Assembly: GCF_947495725.1 (NCBI RefSeq)
Contig: NZ_CANLZZ010000001.1
Coordinates: 62,001-126,000, forward strand
Direction of reading: 5' to 3'
DNA from: an uncultured Lutibacter sp.
GTDB lineage: Bacteria; Bacteroidota; Bacteroidia; Flavobacteriales; Flavobacteriaceae
Length of the DNA: 64,000 nucleotides
In this document: positions 19,461-28,729 of the stretch, piece by piece
How the letters are laid out: the number at the start of each line of letters is the position of its first letter
Numbering within the stretch: position 1 is the first letter of the stretch
The notes under the pieces: generated by a model
Seen by the model: the letters and a program-made list of their open reading frames with translations, nothing else
What the model was told of the DNA's origin: nothing
The model's database searches: none
Position numbers and translations under genes: made by a program

Positions 19461-20981
19461 TTATCTAATATTTAACATTTTTTGAGTTGCCTTAATTGCC
19501 GATACAGTTTGATCGCAATCTAAACCACGCGTTATAAATTTATTAGTTTTACTTTGCCAAGTAATTATAGTTTCGCAAAGTGCAGCAGAAGTACTTCCAG
19601 GAGGAATCCGAACCGCATAATCTACCAAACTAGGCATAGTCATTTTTTTCTTTTTGTACAATTTTCTTAATGCATTCATAAAAGCATCAAATTGTCCATC
19701 GCCTTGTGCGTGTTCTTCGTACTTTACACCATCAATTTTAACAGCAACAGTTGTTGATGGTTTTAATCCTTTTGAATGTGTTAATACATAAGATTCTACA
19801 GTAATTCGTTCTTCATATAAATTGCTATCCAACACATCAGAAATAATGTATGGCAAATCTTCTTTTGTAACTAATTCTTTTTTATCTCCAAGTTCAATAA
19901 TTCGCTCGGTAACTTTTAACAAATCAACCTGATCTAATTCTAAGCCAAGTTCTTGTAAGTTTTTCTCAATATTTGCTTTACCTGATGTTTTACCTAAAGC
20001 ATATTTACGCTTTCTACCGAAACGTTCGGGCATTAAATTGTTGAAATAAAGATTCTTTTTATTATCACCATCTGCGTGAATTCCAGCCGTTTGCGTAAAA
20101 ACATTATCACCAACAACAGGTTTATTAGACGGGATTCTAACTCCAGAAAAAGTTTCAATAATTTTACTTACCGAGTATAATGAAGTTTCTTTTACTTGAA
20201 TTTCAATCTCATCTTTAAAGAAATCATTAATAACTGCCACAACACTTGCCATTGGTGCGTTACCAGCACGTTCACCCATTCCATTTACTGTTAAATGCAA
20301 TCCGTGAGCACCAGCTCTTATAGATTCCATAACATTGGCTACACTTAAATCGTAATCGTTGTGTGCGTGAAAATCGAAATGTGTATTTGGATATTTAGCC
20401 GTTATTTGCGAAAAATAGTCAAACGTTTCATTATGTGTTAAAACACCTAAAGTATCTGGCAATAAAATTCTTTCCAAAGAAAGAGTATTTAAAAAATCTA
20501 AAAATTGAAAAACGTATTCTGGTGAATTATGCATTCCATTACTCCAATCCTCTAAATAAACATTGGTTTTAATTCCTGCACTTTGAGCTAATTCAACAAC
20601 ATGTTTTATTTCAGAAAAATGTTGTTCAGGAGTTTTTTTTAATTGATGAGTTAAATGATTTAGAGATCCTTTGGTTAACAAATTTTGAACTTTTGCACCA
20701 GCTTTATGCATCCAATCAATGGATTTTCCCCCATCAACAAAAGTTAACATTTCAACTCTATCTATATAACCATGTTCACTCGCCCATTTTGTAATGGCTT
20801 TAACTGCCTGAAATTCTCCTTCTGAAACTCTTGCAGATGCTACTTCAATTCTATCAACATTTAACTCTTCCAGTAACAATTTTGCTATGGTTAATTTTTC
20901 TGCTGAAGGAAATGATACTCCGGAGGTTTGTTCACCATCACGAAGTGTAGTATCCATTATTTCAATTTTTCTTTTAGCCAT
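19461..20981 (-). CDS. leuA: 2-isopropylmalate synthase-type enzyme
   Basis: This 506-residue acetyl-CoA-condensing enzyme has the DRE-TIM start MDTTLRDGEQTSGVSF, the motif FHAHNDYDLSVAN with the metal-binding histidines, the loop GMGERAGNAPMASVVAVI, and a C-terminal allosteric domain (about 380-506) of the LeuA regulatory type. The operon position between leuD and leuB supports a leucine role. Bacteroidota have a LeuA subgroup that aligns with (R)-citramalate synthase, so a citramalate reaction (isoleucine) remains possible. The gap to leuD is 3 bp. Confidence 0.9.
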   Translation of the reverse strand: MAKRKIEIMDTTLRDGEQTSGVSFPSAEKLTIAKLLLEELNVDRIEVASARVSEGEFQAVKAITKWASEHGYIDRVEMLTFVDGGKSIDWMHKAGAKVQNLLTKGSLNHLTHQLKKTPEQHFSEIKHVVELAQSAGIKTNVYLEDWSNGMHNSPEYVFQFLDFLNTLSLERILLPDTLGVLTHNETFDYFSQITAKYPNTHFDFHAHNDYDLSVANVMESIRAGAHGLHLTVNGMGERAGNAPMASVVAVINDFFKDEIEIQVKETSLYSVSKIIETFSGVRIPSNKPVVGDNVFTQTAGIHADGDNKKNLYFNNLMPERFGRKRKYALGKTSGKANIEKNLQELGLELDQVDLLKVTERIIELGDKKELVTKEDLPYIISDVLDSNLYEERITVESYVLTHSKGLKPSTTVAVKIDGVKYEEHAQGDGQFDAFMNALRKLYKKKKMTMPSLVDYAVRIPPGSTSAALCETIITWQSKTNKFITRGLDCDQTVSAIKATQKMLNIR

Positions 20982-20984
20982 TTT

Positions 20985-21581
20985 TTAGAAAGGTCTTTTA
21001 TCGGCAAACTCTTTTATTTCGTCTTTCATTTTAGTTAAATAGTCAATATCATCAAAACCATTTAACATATTTTCTTTTTTATACTCATTAATTTCAAATG
21101 ATTCTTGCTCTCCAGAAACCAATAAAGTTATTGTTTGTTTTGGTAAGTCAATTTCAATTTCGGTATTTGGATCAGCTTCAATTGCTTTAAAAATTTTATC
21201 TAAAAATTCAGCACTTACCTGAACAGGTAATACACCAATATTTAAACAGTTTCCTCTAAAAATATCTGCGAAGAAACTAGAAACCACACATCGAAATCCG
21301 TAATCGTACACTGCCCAAGCTGCGTGCTCCCTTGATGAACCTGAACCGAAGTTTTTACCTCCAACTAATATTTTACCAGAGTAAATTGGATTGTTTAAAA
21401 CAAATTGTTCTTTTGGAGTATTATCTGGATTGTATCTCCAATCTCTAAATAAGTTATCTCCAAAACCTTTACGCTCTGTTGCTTTTAAGAAACGAGCCGG
21501 TATTATTTGATCTGTATCTACGTTTTCAATTGGTAATGGAACCGCAGAACTTTTTAATATTTCGAATTTATCGTAAGCCAT
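20985..21581 (-). CDS. leuD: 3-isopropylmalate dehydratase small subunit
   Basis: LeuD is the 198-residue swivelling subunit of isopropylmalate isomerase. Its conserved features are the N-terminal PLPIENVDTDQIIPARFLK, the segment ILVGGKNFGSGSSREHAAWAVYDYGFRCVVSS holding the substrate-binding GSSREH loop, and FADIFRGNCLNIGVLP. It sits between leuC (17 bp upstream) and leuA (3 bp downstream). Confidence 0.96.
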   Translation of the reverse strand: MAYDKFEILKSSAVPLPIENVDTDQIIPARFLKATERKGFGDNLFRDWRYNPDNTPKEQFVLNNPIYSGKILVGGKNFGSGSSREHAAWAVYDYGFRCVVSSFFADIFRGNCLNIGVLPVQVSAEFLDKIFKAIEADPNTEIEIDLPKQTITLLVSGEQESFEINEYKKENMLNGFDDIDYLTKMKDEIKEFADKRPF

Positions 21582-21598
21582 TTTGTTTAGTTTTAAGA

Positions 21599-22993
21599 TT
21601 ATAAAAGTGTTCTTGGATCAGTTACAACTCCAGTTACAGCTGTAGCAGCAGCAACTAGTGGACTTGCTAATAATGTTTTAGATCCTGGTCCTTGACGTCC
21701 TTCAAAGTTTCTGTTTGAAGTACTAACTGCAACTTTACCTGCAGGAACTTTATCATCGTTCATTGCTAAACAAGCTGAACAACCTGGCTCACGCAATACA
21801 AATCCAGCTTCGTGGAAAATATCAAGTAATCCTTCTTCTTTTATTTTTGCTTCAACAATATGTGAACCTGGTACTAACCAAGCTGTAATATTATCTGCTT
21901 TTTTTCTTCCTTTTACAATAGATGCAAATGCTCTAAAATCTTCAATTCTACCATTGGTACAACTTCCAATAAATACGTAATCTACGTGTTTACCAATCAT
22001 TGCTTCACCTTCTGCAAAGCCCATATAGTCTAAAGACTTTTTGTAAGTAGATTCTCCACCTTCAACCTGATTAGCACTTGGAATATTGTTTGAAATACCT
22101 GTTCCCATACCCGGATTTGTTCCGTAAGTAATCATAGGTTCAATATCGGTAGCACTAAAAGTTAGCTCTTTATCAAATACTGCATCTTCATCTGTTGTAA
22201 GAGTTTCCCAGTACGCCATTGCTTTATCCCAGTCTGCACCTTTTGGAGCTAACGGACGACCTTTTACATACTCAAATGTTTTCTCATCAGGAGCAATAAT
22301 ACCTCCACGAGCACCCATTTCAATACTTAAATTACAAACTGTCATACGACCTTCCATAGACATTTGTTTAAATACATCTCCAGCGTATTCAACAAAATAT
22401 CCAGTAGCACCAGATGTAGTTAATTTAGAAATAATAAATAATGCAACATCTTTTGGAGTAACACCTAAACCAAGTTCACCCGTAATGTTAATACGCATTT
22501 TCTTAGGTTTTGGTTGCATAATACATTGTGAAGTTAACACCATTTCAACTTCAGAAGTACCAATACCAAAAGCAATAGCACCAAAAGCACCGTGTGTAGA
22601 AGTATGTGAATCTCCACAAACAATTGTTGCTCCAGGCAATGTAATTCCATTTTCTGGTCCTACAACGTGAACAATACCATTATTTTGGTGACCTAATCCC
22701 CAATGAGATATTCCCCATTCTGCAGAATTTTCTTCCAAGGCCTTTAATTGATTAGCTGATAACGGATCTTCAACAGGTAAATGTTGGTTAATTGTTGGGG
22801 TATTATGATCGGCTGTAGCAAATGTACGACCCGGAAATAATACTGAATTGTTTCTTTCTTTTAATCCTAAAAAAGCTACAGGACTTGTAACTTCATGAAT
22901 TAAATGTCTATCAATAAAAAACACATCTGGTCCGTCTTTAATTTTACGAACAACATGTGAATCCCAAACTTTGTCGAATAATGTAGAACTCAT
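21599..22993 (-). CDS. leuC: 3-isopropylmalate dehydratase large subunit
   Basis: LeuC is the 464-residue iron-sulfur subunit that binds a [4Fe-4S] cluster and isomerises 2- to 3-isopropylmalate. The cluster cysteines are in [13 protein letters not shown] and in [11 protein letters not shown]. Further family marks are the N-terminal [24 protein letters not shown] and [16 protein letters not shown]. It is the first gene of the operon, and a stem-loop is predicted at the 5' end of its mRNA. Confidence 0.97.
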   Translation of the reverse strand: MSSTLFDKVWDSHVVRKIKDGPDVFFIDRHLIHEVTSPVAFLGLKERNNSVLFPGRTFATADHNTPTINQHLPVEDPLSANQLKALEENSAEWGISHWGLGHQNNGIVHVVGPENGITLPGATIVCGDSHTSTHGAFGAIAFGIGTSEVEMVLTSQCIMQPKPKKMRINITGELGLGVTPKDVALFIISKLTTSGATGYFVEYAGDVFKQMSMEGRMTVCNLSIEMGARGGIIAPDEKTFEYVKGRPLAPKGADWDKAMAYWETLTTDEDAVFDKELTFSATDIEPMITYGTNPGMGTGISNNIPSANQVEGGESTYKKSLDYMGFAEGEAMIGKHVDYVFIGSCTNGRIEDFRAFASIVKGRKKADNITAWLVPGSHIVEAKIKEEGLLDIFHEAGFVLREPGCSACLAMNDDKVPAGKVAVSTSNRNFEGRQGPGSKTLLASPLVAAATAVTGVVTDPRTLL

Positions 22994-23022
22994 ATTTTTT
23001 AATCTAAATTTTTATCTATACT

Positions 23023-23068
23023 AATAAGAGCCATTTAATTGGCTCTTATTTTTGAATTGGCAAATTTA
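23023..23068 (-). promoter_or_regulatory. leu operon promoter box and 5' leader stem-loop
   Basis: On the minus strand TAAATTTG (plus 23061-23068) matches the -7 box TAnnTTTG. Immediately downstream, 23023-23033 and 23040-23050 form a perfect 11-bp stem (core AAGAGCCA/TGGCTCTT) with a 6-nt loop. The stem would lie at or near the 5' end of the leuC mRNA. I see no Leu-codon leader peptide or T-box core. It may protect the mRNA or regulate it; on the plus strand the following T-run could instead make it a terminator. Confidence 0.45.
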
Positions 23069-23371
23069 CAAAATAATGAGCATTTTTTGGAATTAAATAT
23101 CAGAAACTCCTTAATTATTATAAGATTTAAATGTTTTTGTGAAATTATTTACACTTTAATTAAAAAAGTTAAAAAAATAAAGCAATTTTTAAACATACCT
23201 AACTATTCCAACCTTATCAATACCAATAATTAAATATATAAAACTAATAACATCTAAGTCAACTACCCCCGTAACTTGCTCTTACACATTATTTTACATA
23301 TATTTGATTTACTCCTGCAAAAATTCAATATTGAAACCCCTAAAGATTACAAAACTAAAAAACATCAAATT

Positions 23372-23965
23372 ATGAAATCACTACATGTATTACAAAATGA
23401 GCTTTTCAACAACTCAAGTTTAAAAACTGCACATACTTTAGCCTTAACTCCCAAAAAAAATAAATCATTAAACCTCAACTTTTTTGAATCATGTAAAATA
23501 CATGTAACACAAAAAGAAATTAACTGTACATCGTTATTAATAATTGATGATTATGAAAAACCTTTAGGGTCAGTTCGGTAAATTATTAACAATGTCAACC
23601 TTGCTAAACTTGAATTTTCTAATGGCATAACAACACCTATAGAAAATGGTATTGACGCAGATGAATTAGGAAATATACTTTATACATTATTTGGAAAGGA
23701 CAAACAGAAAATAAGAATAACTCTCTATTTAAGTGAGAGTACTAAGTTTTCTAAAGAATTACAGGAAGTAAAAGAAGGTTATACCAACATATTTGAAACT
23801 GCTAGCAAACTAAAGATAACTCACAAAATTTTTAATCGCAACATGGAGATTGAAATGAAAAAATCTAAATGTTTTTGCAAATCTTGGGGACTATGTGGAG
23901 CCGACGAAGGAAGAAAGTGCAATGGTCTAACTGGAACATGCTCAGGAAGATGTTTACCTAAATGA
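23372..23965 (+). pseudogene. Interrupted ORF with cysteine-rich C-terminus, function unknown
   Basis: ATG 23372 opens a 69-codon ORF (MKSLHVLQNELFNNSSLKT...) ending at TAA 23579-23581. The same frame then stays open for another 127 codons to TGA 23963-23965. The second part has no ATG, GTG or TTG until an ATG near its end, so it looks like the rest of one ~197-residue protein broken by a stop, or read through. The last ~36 residues hold six cysteines (CFCKSWGLCG, GRKCNGLTGTCSGRC), a pattern like a small disulfide-rich or metal-binding peptide. I do not recognise the family. The surrounding 23.1-24.3 kb is otherwise gene-poor and A/T-rich. Confidence 0.4.
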
Positions 23966-24099
23966 TATAAAAAATATTTAGAAATTGGTTAAACTTTGAG
24001 CCAAAATGGACATAAGAAATTGCTATTGCATTTTTAAAAAAACTTTATTATTTTTATAGCTTACAAAATTATTAACATCTAATATTGATTTTTTACTAA

Positions 24100-24249
24100 A
24101 TGGAGACAATTAAAAAGGATGAAAATAAATCATCTACATTTATTAAAGAATTTGCTTTGAAAAATTACAAAACATATGTAGCACATTACGAATCTAGAAA
24201 GTTGCAGCCAATGCCTTTTAATGATTTTTTAAAAAATTATACTTCGTAA
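24100..24249 (+). CDS. Small ORF, 49 residues, hypothetical
   Basis: An ATG-started ORF encodes METIKKDENKSSTFIKEFAL... ending FLKNYTS. It is hydrophilic, Lys/Glu-rich, and shows no signal peptide or membrane span. Codon choice looks like that of neighbouring real genes, which is weak support. It lies 50 bp from the convergent end of the ABC exporter gene. It may be a short regulatory protein or a chance ORF. Confidence 0.3.
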   Translation: METIKKDENKSSTFIKEFALKNYKTYVAHYESRKLQPMPFNDFLKNYTS

Positions 24250-24301
24250 TTTATGCATATAATAACTTTTCGAAATGAGAAGTTTTTTATTTATTATTTT
24301 T

Positions 24302-26038
24302 TTAAATTCTACTTTGATAGGTATATAAATCGAAGTAGCGGCCTTTTTTTGCTAATAATTCTTGATGCTTACCTTTTTCAACAATATTTCCATCTTCAAT
24401 AACTAATATTTGATCTGCTTGTTGAATAGTACTTAATCTATGAGCAATAACAAATGTTGTTCTATTTTTCATTAGCTCATGTAAACTTTTTTGAATAAAA
24501 GTTTCACTTTCATTATCTAAATTTGAAGTAGCCTCATCTAAAATTATTATTTTCGGATCTGCCAAAATAGCTCGAGCTATCGATATTCTTTGTCGTTGCC
24601 CGCCTGATAATTTCACTCCTCTTTCACCAATTACCGTATTTAGCCCTTTTTCAAATCTATCTGTAAACTCTTTAACATAAGCTCCTTCAGCAGCGGCTAA
24701 CAGATCTTTATCCGATGCATCCGGCCTTGCAAATAAAATATTTTCTCTAATTGTACCTTCATATAAAAAATCATCTTGTAAAACAACTCCTAACCTACTT
24801 CTAAAACTACTTAAATTTATAGTCCCCAAATCTATTCCATCAACAAATACTTTTCCTTCAGAAGGGTTTAAAAATGAAGCTGCCAAACCAGCAATGGTAG
24901 ATTTTCCAGAACCCGATGAACCAACCAAAGCTGTTACACTACCTTTTGGTGCTATAAACGAAATATTATGTAAAACCTCTTTACCTTTTTCATAACTAAA
25001 CGTTACATTTTCAAAACGAATTTCACCTGTAATTTCATTAAGTTTTACCGTTCTAACTTCAGGGTTATCCTCTTCTGTCATATTCATAAGCTCCTGAGTT
25101 CTATCTAAGCCAGCCATTGCTTCAGTAAGCTGACTCCCAATATTGCTCATTTGTACAATTGGTGCAATCATAAAACCCAAAAACAGTGTAAATGAAACAA
25201 ATTCACCATAAGTCATAGTGTTTTTCATTATAAAATAGCCCCCAATACCCATAATACCTGCAGATGCCAATCCTAATAAAAAAGTAGAAGAACTGGTCAT
25301 TAAAGCAGTTGCTGTTAAACTTTTCTTCACGTTCAAAAACAATTTTTCAACACCTTTCTCAAATGTTTTGTTTTCTAATTCTTCGGCGTTAAATCCTTTA
25401 ATTACTCTAACACCATTTAAGGTTTCGGTTAATCTCCCTGTTACCTCAGCATTAATTTTTCCACGTGCTCTAAAAATTGGACGTATATATCCAAAAGCTT
25501 TTAATGCAATTATAGCAAATATCGCCACAGGGACCAAAACAAAAAGCGTCATTAAAGCGTTGATTTTTATTAAAATAACTAAAGATATAATAGCTGTAAT
25601 TGTTCCTCCAACTAATTGAACTAAACCTGTCCCTACTAAATTCCTTACTCCTTCAACATCTGTCATGACTCTAGAAACGAGAGCTCCTGACTTATTATTA
25701 TCAAAAAAACTTATTGGTAAAGTCAGTAATTTTCTTTGCACTTTCGCTCTTAACAAAGAAATTAAATGTTGTGCCTCTACACTTAATAAACGTGTTAATG
25801 AAAAAGATGTGACGGCCTGAATTATAATTGCTGAACAAACAATTATTAAAAGTGTAATTAATGAATTTGTATCTTTTGATGGAATTACATCATCAATTAA
25901 ATTTTTACTAGCATAGGGCAATACTAAACTAGATAAGCTTTTTGCCATTATTAAAACTAACCCTATAAAAATGATTTTTTTTCTCGGCCAAATAAATTCC
26001 TTAAATGCCCACCAAAATGAAACTTTTGTTTTACTCAT
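24302..26038 (-). CDS. ABC exporter, MsbA/multidrug type, fused permease and ATPase
   Basis: This 578-residue half-transporter works as a homodimer. Residues about 15-310 hold six membrane helices (exporter type I). The nucleotide-binding domain (about 335-578) has Walker A GSSGSGKST, signature LSGGQRQR, Walker B IIILDEATSNLD and the H-loop IAHRLSTI. Such proteins flip lipids or export hydrophobic compounds or peptides. The substrate cannot be told from sequence. The gene is on its own, 170 bp downstream of and codirectional with the LacI regulator gene. Confidence 0.9.
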   Translation of the reverse strand: MSKTKVSFWWAFKEFIWPRKKIIFIGLVLIMAKSLSSLVLPYASKNLIDDVIPSKDTNSLITLLIIVCSAIIIQAVTSFSLTRLLSVEAQHLISLLRAKVQRKLLTLPISFFDNNKSGALVSRVMTDVEGVRNLVGTGLVQLVGGTITAIISLVILIKINALMTLFVLVPVAIFAIIALKAFGYIRPIFRARGKINAEVTGRLTETLNGVRVIKGFNAEELENKTFEKGVEKLFLNVKKSLTATALMTSSSTFLLGLASAGIMGIGGYFIMKNTMTYGEFVSFTLFLGFMIAPIVQMSNIGSQLTEAMAGLDRTQELMNMTEEDNPEVRTVKLNEITGEIRFENVTFSYEKGKEVLHNISFIAPKGSVTALVGSSGSGKSTIAGLAASFLNPSEGKVFVDGIDLGTINLSSFRSRLGVVLQDDFLYEGTIRENILFARPDASDKDLLAAAEGAYVKEFTDRFEKGLNTVIGERGVKLSGGQRQRISIARAILADPKIIILDEATSNLDNESETFIQKSLHELMKNRTTFVIAHRLSTIQQADQILVIEDGNIVEKGKHQELLAKKGRYFDLYTYQSRI

Positions 26039-26131
26039 AATGTAATATATGGACGAAAACTACGCCATTTAATTACAAAAGTCAATTAAATAAACATAAA
26101 AACTTTTTTACATAAATAAACCAACCTAACT

Positions 26132-27211
26132 TTAAATATTTGAAAGAGAATTAAACTCCCATTTATTACGTTGACTAAATTCCTCGTTTTCTTTAGTTAC
26201 AATCTCAATTGGAAAAAATATTTTCTTTTGAGGAACTTTATTATGAATTAAATAATCTGCCATTTCATTAACAGCAGTATAACCTTGATTAAAAGATTTT
26301 TGAGAAATTAAAAAAGTAATTCTATTCTTTCTTAGTTGTTCAATATTTTGCTCGGTAGTATCAAACCCTATTAACCTAATATTAACTAGGTTTTGTTCAG
26401 AAATACAATTACTTATTGTTGCAATTCTACTAGATGGCACCAAAATTCCTTTTATAGATTTATCATCATTTAACAAGGTATTGATTGTTTTGCTAATTAA
26501 ATTATCATCCTCTAAATCATCAAAATTTACATTTCTGATTTTAAATTTAATTTTATTCTTTTTAAAAAAATCTTCAAATCCTTTAATTCTTTTTTCTATT
26601 ACAATATTATTGAACAAATTGGAATTTATTATTGAAACTAAATATGTAGAATTATCTCCTGTAGACAAATACATTAATTTTCCTGTTAAATAACCCGCCT
26701 TATAAGAATCTTGCCCTATAAATGAACAATTATTAAATCCTTCTGCTTCTAAATTTAAAAACATATATGGAATTCCCTTAGCTTCTAATTTCGAAACCAT
26801 AAGTTTGGTTTCTTTTAAAAAAAATGGAGCTAAAATTACCGCTTTTGGATTTAACTTAATCAATAATTCAAATTGTTTCAAATACGAATCGCAATCAGAC
26901 TGATTAAAGGAAAATAATTCAACTTCTACACCAAAACTTAACACCTCATCAGAGGCCTTGGAAATTCCCATTAACGGAGATTTCCAAAATAAATTTTCTT
27001 CTCTAAATTCTGGAATTAAAACAGCAACAGTATATTTTTTTTTCATTGCCAATGACCTAGCAATTACATTAATTTTAAAATTATTTTCTTTTAAAATCTT
27101 GTTTACCTTTACTTTTGTTTTTTCTGAAACACCTTGCCTATTGTGAATCACTCGATCAACCGTACCAACAGATACATTGGCTATTCTTGCAATATCTTTT
27201 ATTGTTACCAT
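26132..27211 (-). CDS. LacI-family transcription regulator of the uronate operon
   Basis: This protein of about 359 residues has an N-terminal LacI helix-turn-helix and hinge (MVTIKDIARIANVSVGTVDRVIHN then NVIARSLAMKKKYTVAVLIPE). A periplasmic-binding-protein-like sensor domain follows (about 60-340; YLTGKLMYLS, ILVPSSRIA, GFDTTEQN). The VGTVDRVIHNRQGVS recognition region belongs to a subgroup typical of Bacteroidota sugar operons. ATG 27211 places the HTH at the start; an upstream ATG at 27226 would add five residues. It is divergent from the DUF1080-uxu-TRAP operon and two CG-centred operators lie between. It probably represses that operon until a uronate-derived inducer binds. Confidence 0.88.
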   Translation of the reverse strand: MVTIKDIARIANVSVGTVDRVIHNRQGVSEKTKVKVNKILKENNFKINVIARSLAMKKKYTVAVLIPEFREENLFWKSPLMGISKASDEVLSFGVEVELFSFNQSDCDSYLKQFELLIKLNPKAVILAPFFLKETKLMVSKLEAKGIPYMFLNLEAEGFNNCSFIGQDSYKAGYLTGKLMYLSTGDNSTYLVSIINSNLFNNIVIEKRIKGFEDFFKKNKIKFKIRNVNFDDLEDDNLISKTINTLLNDDKSIKGILVPSSRIATISNCISEQNLVNIRLIGFDTTEQNIEQLRKNRITFLISQKSFNQGYTAVNEMADYLIHNKVPQKKIFFPIEIVTKENEEFSQRNKWEFNSLSNI

Positions 27212-27253
27212 AGTATTTATATTCAATACAAATATTAGAATATTTATAAAATA

Positions 27254-27341
27254 TTTGTGAATGTATTAAATTTATTTATATTTTTGTGTACGCACACGAA
27301 AATATTTTATGACTTTACAAATCATTTCGTGTGCGAACACG
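27254..27341 (+). promoter_or_regulatory. Promoter and two LacI-type operators of the uronate operon
   Basis: TTTG (27254-27257) and TATTTTTG (27279-27286), 21 bp apart, form a good Bacteroidota -33/-7 promoter. Operator 1, TGTGTACGCACACG (27285-27298), overlaps the -7 end. Operator 2, CGTGTGCGAACACG (27328-27341), lies 43 bp downstream centre to centre, about four helical turns. Both fit GTGTnCGnACAC with the central CpG usual for LacI-family sites. The ATG follows at 27364. Confidence 0.8.
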
Positions 27342-27363
27342 TTAAAATAACTAAATAAGCATT

Positions 27364-28719
27364 ATGAAATTCATTAAAATCACAACTGCACTATTTTTTG
27401 CGATAATTGTATCCTGTTCTTCCGTAGAAAAAAAATCGCCTTGGGTTAACCTATTAAAAGGAAATACTCTTGATGGATGGAATATTAAAGGTGGCAAAGC
27501 CATTTATGAAGTAAATGATGGAATTATAACCGGAACCACCGTACAAAATACTCCAAACACATTTTTAACTACTAATAAAATGTATAGCGACTTTATTCTA
27601 GAACTAGATTTCAAAGTTAACCCTCATATGAATTCTGGTATTCAAATTAGAAGTAATAGTATTCCAGAATTTAAAAACGGAAGAGTGCACGGTTATCAGG
27701 TTGAAATTGACCCCTCTGAACGCGCTTGGAGTGGAGGAATTTTCGATGAAGCCCGAAGAGGTTGGCTAAATGATTTAGAAGACAATATTCCAGCAAAAAA
27801 AGCATTTAAACAAAATGAATGGAATACATATAGAGTTGAGGCAATAGGCGATACATTAAAAACTTGGGTAAACGGAATTCCCGCAGCACATCTCGTAGAT
27901 AATATGACAAAATCTGGTTTTATAGGACTACAGGTTCACAGTATAGGAAACGGAAAAGCAGGTTCACAAATTCAATGGAAAAATATTAGAATCATAGACA
28001 AAGATGTCCAAAAATATGCCACTAAAACTCCTATACCAGTAATGGTGAAAAGAAATGCATTAACCGAACAAGAAAAATCTGAAGGTTGGAAAATGCTTTG
28101 GGATGGAAAATCAACCAAAGGATGGAGAGGTGCAAAATTAAACAGATTCCCAAATAGTGGATGGCTAATTAAAAATGGTATTTTAACCGTATTACCATCT
28201 GGAGGGGCAGAATCTGCTGCTGGAGGAGATATTGTTACAACAGAATTATACAGTGATTTTGAATTAAAAGTAGATTTTAAACTTACACCAGGAGCTAATA
28301 GCGGAATTAAATATTATGTAGACACTGAAATTAACAAAGGACCAGGCTCATCAATTGGATTAGAATATCAAATTTTAGATGATGCCTTGCATCCTGATGC
28401 TAAAAAAGGAAACCACGAAGGTAGCAGAACAGTTTCTTCTTTGTACGATTTAATTAAAGCTGATGAAAATAAACCTGTAAAACCAATTGGTGAATGGAAT
28501 ACAGCTTATATAATATCCAAAAACAACCATGTAGAGCATTGGTTAAACGGAGTAAAAGTATTAGAATATGAACGTAAAAGTAAAGACTTTCTTAAACTTG
28601 TTTCAGAGAGTAAATATAAAAAATGGCCTGATTTTGGAATGCTAGAAAAAGGTCAATTATTATTACAAGACCACGGAGACAGAGTTTCATTTCGAAATAT
28701 TAAAGTAAAAACATTATAA
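27364..28719 (+). CDS. Double DUF1080 lipoprotein (3-keto-glycoside hydrolase/lyase-like)
   Basis: This 451-residue lipoprotein has the lipobox IVSC with Cys18. It carries two tandem DUF1080 concanavalin-like beta-sandwich domains: about 28-215 (NLLKGNTLDGWNIKGG...IPEFKNGRVHGYQVEIDPSERAWSGGIFDEARRGWL) and about 240-450 (MLWDGKSTKGWRGAK...NSGIKYYV...GLEYQILDDALHPDA). Some DUF1080 proteins have been shown to cleave 3-keto-glycosides made by partner oxidoreductases. Here the gene is first in an operon with two Gfo/Idh/MocA oxidoreductases. I infer a role in releasing a uronate from a glycoside at the cell surface or in the periplasm. The domain could instead only bind carbohydrate. Confidence 0.8.
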   Translation: MKFIKITTALFFAIIVSCSSVEKKSPWVNLLKGNTLDGWNIKGGKAIYEVNDGIITGTTVQNTPNTFLTTNKMYSDFILELDFKVNPHMNSGIQIRSNSIPEFKNGRVHGYQVEIDPSERAWSGGIFDEARRGWLNDLEDNIPAKKAFKQNEWNTYRVEAIGDTLKTWVNGIPAAHLVDNMTKSGFIGLQVHSIGNGKAGSQIQWKNIRIIDKDVQKYATKTPIPVMVKRNALTEQEKSEGWKMLWDGKSTKGWRGAKLNRFPNSGWLIKNGILTVLPSGGAESAAGGDIVTTELYSDFELKVDFKLTPGANSGIKYYVDTEINKGPGSSIGLEYQILDDALHPDAKKGNHEGSRTVSSLYDLIKADENKPVKPIGEWNTAYIISKNNHVEHWLNGVKVLEYERKSKDFLKLVSESKYKKWPDFGMLEKGQLLLQDHGDRVSFRNIKVKTL

Positions 28720-28729
28720 AATACCAATT

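Noticed and set aside
23039..23233. A 64-residue plus-strand ORF upstream of leuC
   Set aside because: It overlaps the leu promoter and hairpin, its composition is that of A/T-rich intergenic DNA (many Ile, Lys, Asn), and it shows no signal or domain.
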